A DNA stretch of 8,939 nt from CAYUYH01 sp964449175 (GTDB taxonomy: Bacteria > Planctomycetota > Phycisphaerae > SM23-33): contig CAYUYH010000109.1 of the NCBI GenBank assembly GCA_964449175.1, positions 1 through 8,939 on the forward strand. The letters run 5' to 3'. Below are positions 6,954-8,939 of this stretch, one piece after another (position 1 is the stretch's first letter; every line of letters starts with the position of its first letter). Both the position numbers and the translations under genes were made by a program. The notes below the pieces were generated by a model. It was given only the letters and a program-made list of their open reading frames with translations. It did no database searches and had not been told where the DNA came from.

Positions 6954-6990
6954 GCAATAGGCATTAGACATTGGGCATTAGGCATTAGGC
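6954..6990. repeat. Heptamer tandem array, GCATTAG type
   Basis: Five consecutive 7-bp units are visible: GCAATAG (6954), GCATTAG (6961), ACATTGG (6968), GCATTAG (6975) and GCATTAG (6982), plus a trailing GC. Three are identical and the others differ at one or two bases. The array lies immediately upstream of the atpB ATG, so it would be in its promoter or leader. It resembles the short tandemly repeated repetitive (STRR) heptamers described in cyanobacteria. The function is unknown. Confidence 0.85.
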
Positions 6991-7010
6991 GAAACGGCGG
7001 AGGCATGAAG

Positions 7011-7029
7011 CCCGCAGTACTGCTGCGGG
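7011..7029. promoter_or_regulatory. Perfect dyad, operator-like or hairpin
   Basis: CCCGCAG (7011-7017) and CTGCGGG (7023-7029) are exact inverted repeats around 5 nt. Overlapping them, GCAGTACTGC (7014-7023) is a perfect 10-bp palindrome. The site is about 70 nt upstream of the atpB ATG. It could be a protein-binding site, an mRNA hairpin in the operon leader, or part of a dispersed repeat. No regulator is suggested by the sequence. Confidence 0.4.
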
Positions 7030-7086
7030 ATGGTTTGGGAATGTCCCGGATGGGTAACGATCACCCCGCCGCGCCGGGGGCTTCTT

Positions 7087-7128
7087 CAATCCGCAATCCG
7101 CGATCCGCAATCCGCAATTCGCAATGCT
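7087..7128. repeat. Heptamer tandem array, CAATCCG type
   Basis: Units run in phase: CAATCCG (7087), CAATCCG (7094), CGATCCG (7101), CAATCCG (7108), CAATTCG (7115) and a degraded CAATGCT (7122). The unit differs in sequence from the first array but has the same 7-bp period. The array ends 13 nt before the possible eno -35 box, so it flanks rather than overlaps that promoter. Copy number in such arrays can change by slippage. Confidence 0.85.
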
Positions 7129-7140
7129 TCTCGCTCGTCC

Positions 7141-7168
7141 TTGCACTGCGGCCGCGATCAGGTAACAT
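7141..7168 (+). promoter_or_regulatory. Candidate eno promoter
   Basis: TTGCAC (7141-7146) is followed by a 16-nt spacer and TAACAT (7163-7168). The matches to the sigma-70 consensus are 3 of 6 and 4 of 6. A start near 7175 would give a leader of about 70 nt containing the CTCCC/GGGAG dyad. It is the best pair I could find before eno, but it is weak. Confidence 0.3.
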
Positions 7169-7245
7169 ACGCCTCCCCCGCCGGCCGGGAGAATCGCTAA
7201 CGCGGCGGGAAATCGAGGTCCGATATACCAGCAAAGGAAATTCAG

Positions 7246-8550
7246 ATGTCGACAAAGATCGAGGCAGTCACCGCCAGGCAGATCCTGGACTCACGCGGCA
7301 ACCCGACCGTGGAGGTAGACGTGCATCTGGCCGGCGGTCTCTTGGGCCGGGCCGCGGTGCCCAGCGGCGCCAGCACGGGCGAGAACGAGGCCGTCGAACT
7401 CCGCGACGGCGACAAGAAGGTCTATCTCGGCAAGGGCGTGACCAAGGCCGTCGCGAACGTCAACGGCGAGCTGGCCAAGCTGGTGATCGGCAGGGACGCG
7501 ACGGACCAGGCCGGCGTCGACCAGGCCATGATCGACGCCGACGGCACGCCCAACAAGGCACGCCTCGGCGCGAACGCCATCCTCGGCGTGTCGCTCGCCG
7601 TCGCGCGGGCGGCCGCCAACGCCGCCGGGAAGGAGCTGTTCCAGTACCTCGGCGGCGCCAAGGCCGTCACGCTGCCCGTGCCCATGATGAACATACTCAA
7701 CGGCGGCAAGCACGCCGACGGAACCGTCGACTTCCAGGAGTTCATGGTCCAGCCGTGGGGCGCGCGCAGCTTCTCCGAGGGCCTGCGGATGGGCGCGGAG
7801 GTCTTCCACGCGCTGAAGGGCGTGCTAAAGGCCAAGGGCTACAACACCGCCGTCGGCGACGAGGGCGGCTACGCCCCGAGCCTGCGGAGCAACGACGAGG
7901 CGCCCGAGCTGATCTGTCAGGCGATCGAAAAGGCAGGCTACACGCCCGGCAAGGAGCTGTACCTCGCGATCGACCCGGCCGCCAGCGAGCTGGCCAACGA
8001 GGCCAGGGCCAAGGGCAAGGAGGGCTACTGTTTCTTCAAGTCCGACCCCGGGCGCATCGCCACCAGCGACGAGATGATCGACATCTGGGCGAAGTGGGTG
8101 GCGAAGTATCCGATCCGCAGCATCGAGGACGGCCTGGGCGAGGACGACTGGGCAGGCTGGGCGAAGCTGACGGCAAAGCTCGGCCAGAAGTTCCAGATCG
8201 TCGGCGACGACGTGTTCGTGACGAACATCAAGTTCCTGAAGCGCGGCCTGGCTGAGAAGAGCGCCAACAGCATCCTGATCAAGGTCAACCAGATCGGCAC
8301 GCTCACCGAGACGCTGGAGACGATCGACCTGGCGATGGGCAGCGGCTGGACCGCGGTGGTCAGCCACCGCAGCGGCGAGACCGAGGACACCACCATCGCC
8401 GACCTGACCGTCGCCCGAAACACCGGACAGATCAAGACGGGCAGCGCATCGCGGACGGACCGAGTGTGTAAGTATAACCAGCTACTAAGGATAGAGCAAG
8501 CCCTCGCAGGGAAGGCGGTGTATGGGGCCGGGAGCTGGAACAAGGGATAG
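7246..8550 (+). CDS. eno: Enolase (phosphopyruvate hydratase)
   Basis: This cytoplasmic enzyme interconverts 2-phosphoglycerate and phosphoenolpyruvate in glycolysis and gluconeogenesis. The 434-residue protein is normal length. Catalytic and metal residues are all visible: S40 in the VPSGASTG loop, H156 in NGGKHAD, E165 in FQEFM, E206 in GDEGG, Mg ligands D243 (AIDPAASE), E294 (SIEDGL) and D321 (VGDDVFVTN), base K346 (LIKVNQIGT), the SHRSGET loop (373-379) and K397 (IKTGS). The HADG at 156-159 replaces the common H-A-D-N. AAGGA lies 7 nt before the ATG and fixes the start. The last 29 codons use CTA, AGG, ATA and GGG, unlike the CTG/CGC/ATC-rich body. The gene is divergent from the atp operon, and its 3' end overlaps the next gene by 29 nt. 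Confidence 0.99.
   Translation: MSTKIEAVTARQILDSRGNPTVEVDVHLAGGLLGRAAVPSGASTGENEAVELRDGDKKVYLGKGVTKAVANVNGELAKLVIGRDATDQAGVDQAMIDADGTPNKARLGANAILGVSLAVARAAANAAGKELFQYLGGAKAVTLPVPMMNILNGGKHADGTVDFQEFMVQPWGARSFSEGLRMGAEVFHALKGVLKAKGYNTAVGDEGGYAPSLRSNDEAPELICQAIEKAGYTPGKELYLAIDPAASELANEARAKGKEGYCFFKSDPGRIATSDEMIDIWAKWVAKYPIRSIEDGLGEDDWAGWAKLTAKLGQKFQIVGDDVFVTNIKFLKRGLAEKSANSILIKVNQIGTLTETLETIDLAMGSGWTAVVSHRSGETEDTTIADLTVARNTGQIKTGSASRTDRVCKYNQLLRIEQALAGKAVYGAGSWNKG
8508..8515 (+). promoter_or_regulatory. Shine-Dalgarno site for the gene after eno, inside eno
   Basis: AGGGAAGG lies within the eno reading frame, 6 nt before the ATG at 8522. It is the best ribosome site for the downstream frame and implies coupling of that gene to eno translation. 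A second site, AAGGGA (8542-8547), would instead serve a GTG at 8558. Confidence 0.45.
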
Positions 8551-8939
8551 CGACGGCGTGCTTTCCGCGGCCGGGCGGATGGTCGGCTTCGTCGCGCTTG
8601 CGGGCGCGGCGATGCTGATCGTCGCGGCGGTGGTTCTGCTGCCGTCGTACGCGCGGTTGGCCTACGCCCGGTACGAGCGCGACTGCGAGGCCGTCGCCGT
8701 CGCCGAGCTGAAGGACACCGCCGAGGCCAACGAGCGCCTGCTGGCCGCCCTGGCCGACGACCCCGTGCTCACCAAGCGACTGGCCATCAGCCAGGGACTG
8801 CTCGTGCCGGACAACGAGGTCGTCGTGCCCGAGGCTGCCCCCCCGCCGCCGCCGGACGTGGTCACGCCCGGCCGTCACGCACCGCCCGACCCGCCCCGCG
8901 GCCTGCTGCTCGCCGCCGCCCGCAAGCTCCAACACGCGC
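8522..8939 (+). CDS. FtsB/DivIC-like septum formation protein (3' end outside window)
   Basis: This is an open frame of 139 codons, still open at the window edge and too fragmentary for a firm name. A short N-terminal cytoplasmic part precedes one membrane helix (about 21-41), then a charged helical segment (44-78) that could form a coiled coil. A DDPVLTKRLAISQGLLVP segment (79-96) follows, resembling the D-P-x-x-x-E-x-x-A-R-x-x-L motif of FtsB/DivIC. Those proteins bridge FtsL and FtsQ in the divisome on the outer face of the membrane. A Pro-rich stretch (104-126) not usual in FtsB follows. Placement directly after eno matches the eno-ftsB order of proteobacteria. The ATG at 8522 overlaps eno by 29 nt; GTG 8558 or ATG 8579 are alternatives. 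Motif and context support the call, but sequence similarity is modest. Confidence 0.5.
   Translation, partial: MGPGAGTRDSDGVLSAAGRMVGFVALAGAAMLIVAAVVLLPSYARLAYARYERDCEAVAVAELKDTAEANERLLAALADDPVLTKRLAISQGLLVPDNEVVVPEAAPPPPPDVVTPGRHAPPDPPRGLLLAAARKLQHA

Larger units (their letters stand above)
6943..7245. other. Divergent intergenic region between atpB and eno
   Basis: These 303 bases separate two outward-facing genes and should hold the promoters of both the ATP synthase operon and eno. They contain two separate 7-bp tandem arrays, a perfect dyad at 7011-7029, weaker dyads at 7037-7047 (GGGA/TCCC), 7064-7079 (CCCCG/CGGGG) and 7173-7191 (CTCCC/GGGAG), and a promoter-like pair for eno. I found no convincing sigma-70 pair for the leftward operon. 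Short open frames across the region look like repeats read as protein rather than genes. Confidence 0.7.

Noticed and set aside
6955..6957. TTG start for atpB
   Set aside because: It lies within a heptamer repeat unit, has no ribosome site, and an ATG follows five codons later.
6794..7006. 70-codon minus-strand frame starting in the atpB leader
   Set aside because: Its N-terminus is the heptamer array read as protein, and the rest is an out-of-frame reading of atpB.
6954..7128. CRISPR array
   Set aside because: The repeats are 7 bp, directly tandem and have no spacers, and no cas gene is present.
7005..8255. 416-codon plus-strand frame overlapping eno
   Set aside because: It runs in another frame through eno and reads as Arg/Gly-rich low-complexity protein. 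Eno has every catalytic residue, so this is a shadow.

Overview
This window reads as a chromosomal housekeeping segment from a GC-rich bacterium. The lineage looks planctomycete-like, possibly Phycisphaerae. That is inferred from the style of the ATP synthase alpha, beta and gamma proteins, from signal peptides on the small membrane subunits, and from the type of intergenic repeats; it was not tested with a tree. No mobile element, tRNA, rRNA or CRISPR array was seen.

Layout. Positions 1-117 hold no convincing gene, only two GC-rich hairpins that are also inverted copies of each other. Positions 118-6942 carry a leftward F-type ATP synthase operon in the canonical order atpB-atpE-atpF-atpH-atpA-atpG-atpD (a, c, b, delta, alpha, gamma, beta). 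The genes from atpF to atpD are packed with 1-4 nt overlaps or gaps under 10 nt, which suggests translational coupling. The 122-nt atpB-atpE gap is the exception; it holds a stem-loop and a promoter-like pair just before the c-subunit gene. Positions 6943-7245 form a divergent intergenic region with two different 7-bp tandem arrays, a perfect dyad and the likely eno promoter. Enolase (eno) runs rightward at 7246-8550. It overlaps the start of a small FtsB/DivIC-like membrane protein gene that leaves the window at its right edge.

Function. The operon supplies all F1Fo subunits except epsilon. The c subunit keeps the ion-binding carboxylate but lacks the Na+ ligand residues, so proton coupling is predicted. 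Enolase provides the penultimate step of glycolysis. The downstream gene would act in division-septum assembly, and an eno-ftsB neighbourhood is familiar from proteobacteria.

Nothing here looks like a wholly new system. The points most worth checking are the lack of atpC directly after atpD, a roughly 50-residue insertion in the alpha subunit, the paired palindromes at the operon end, the two heptamer arrays between atpB and eno, and the probable internal promoter ahead of atpE.
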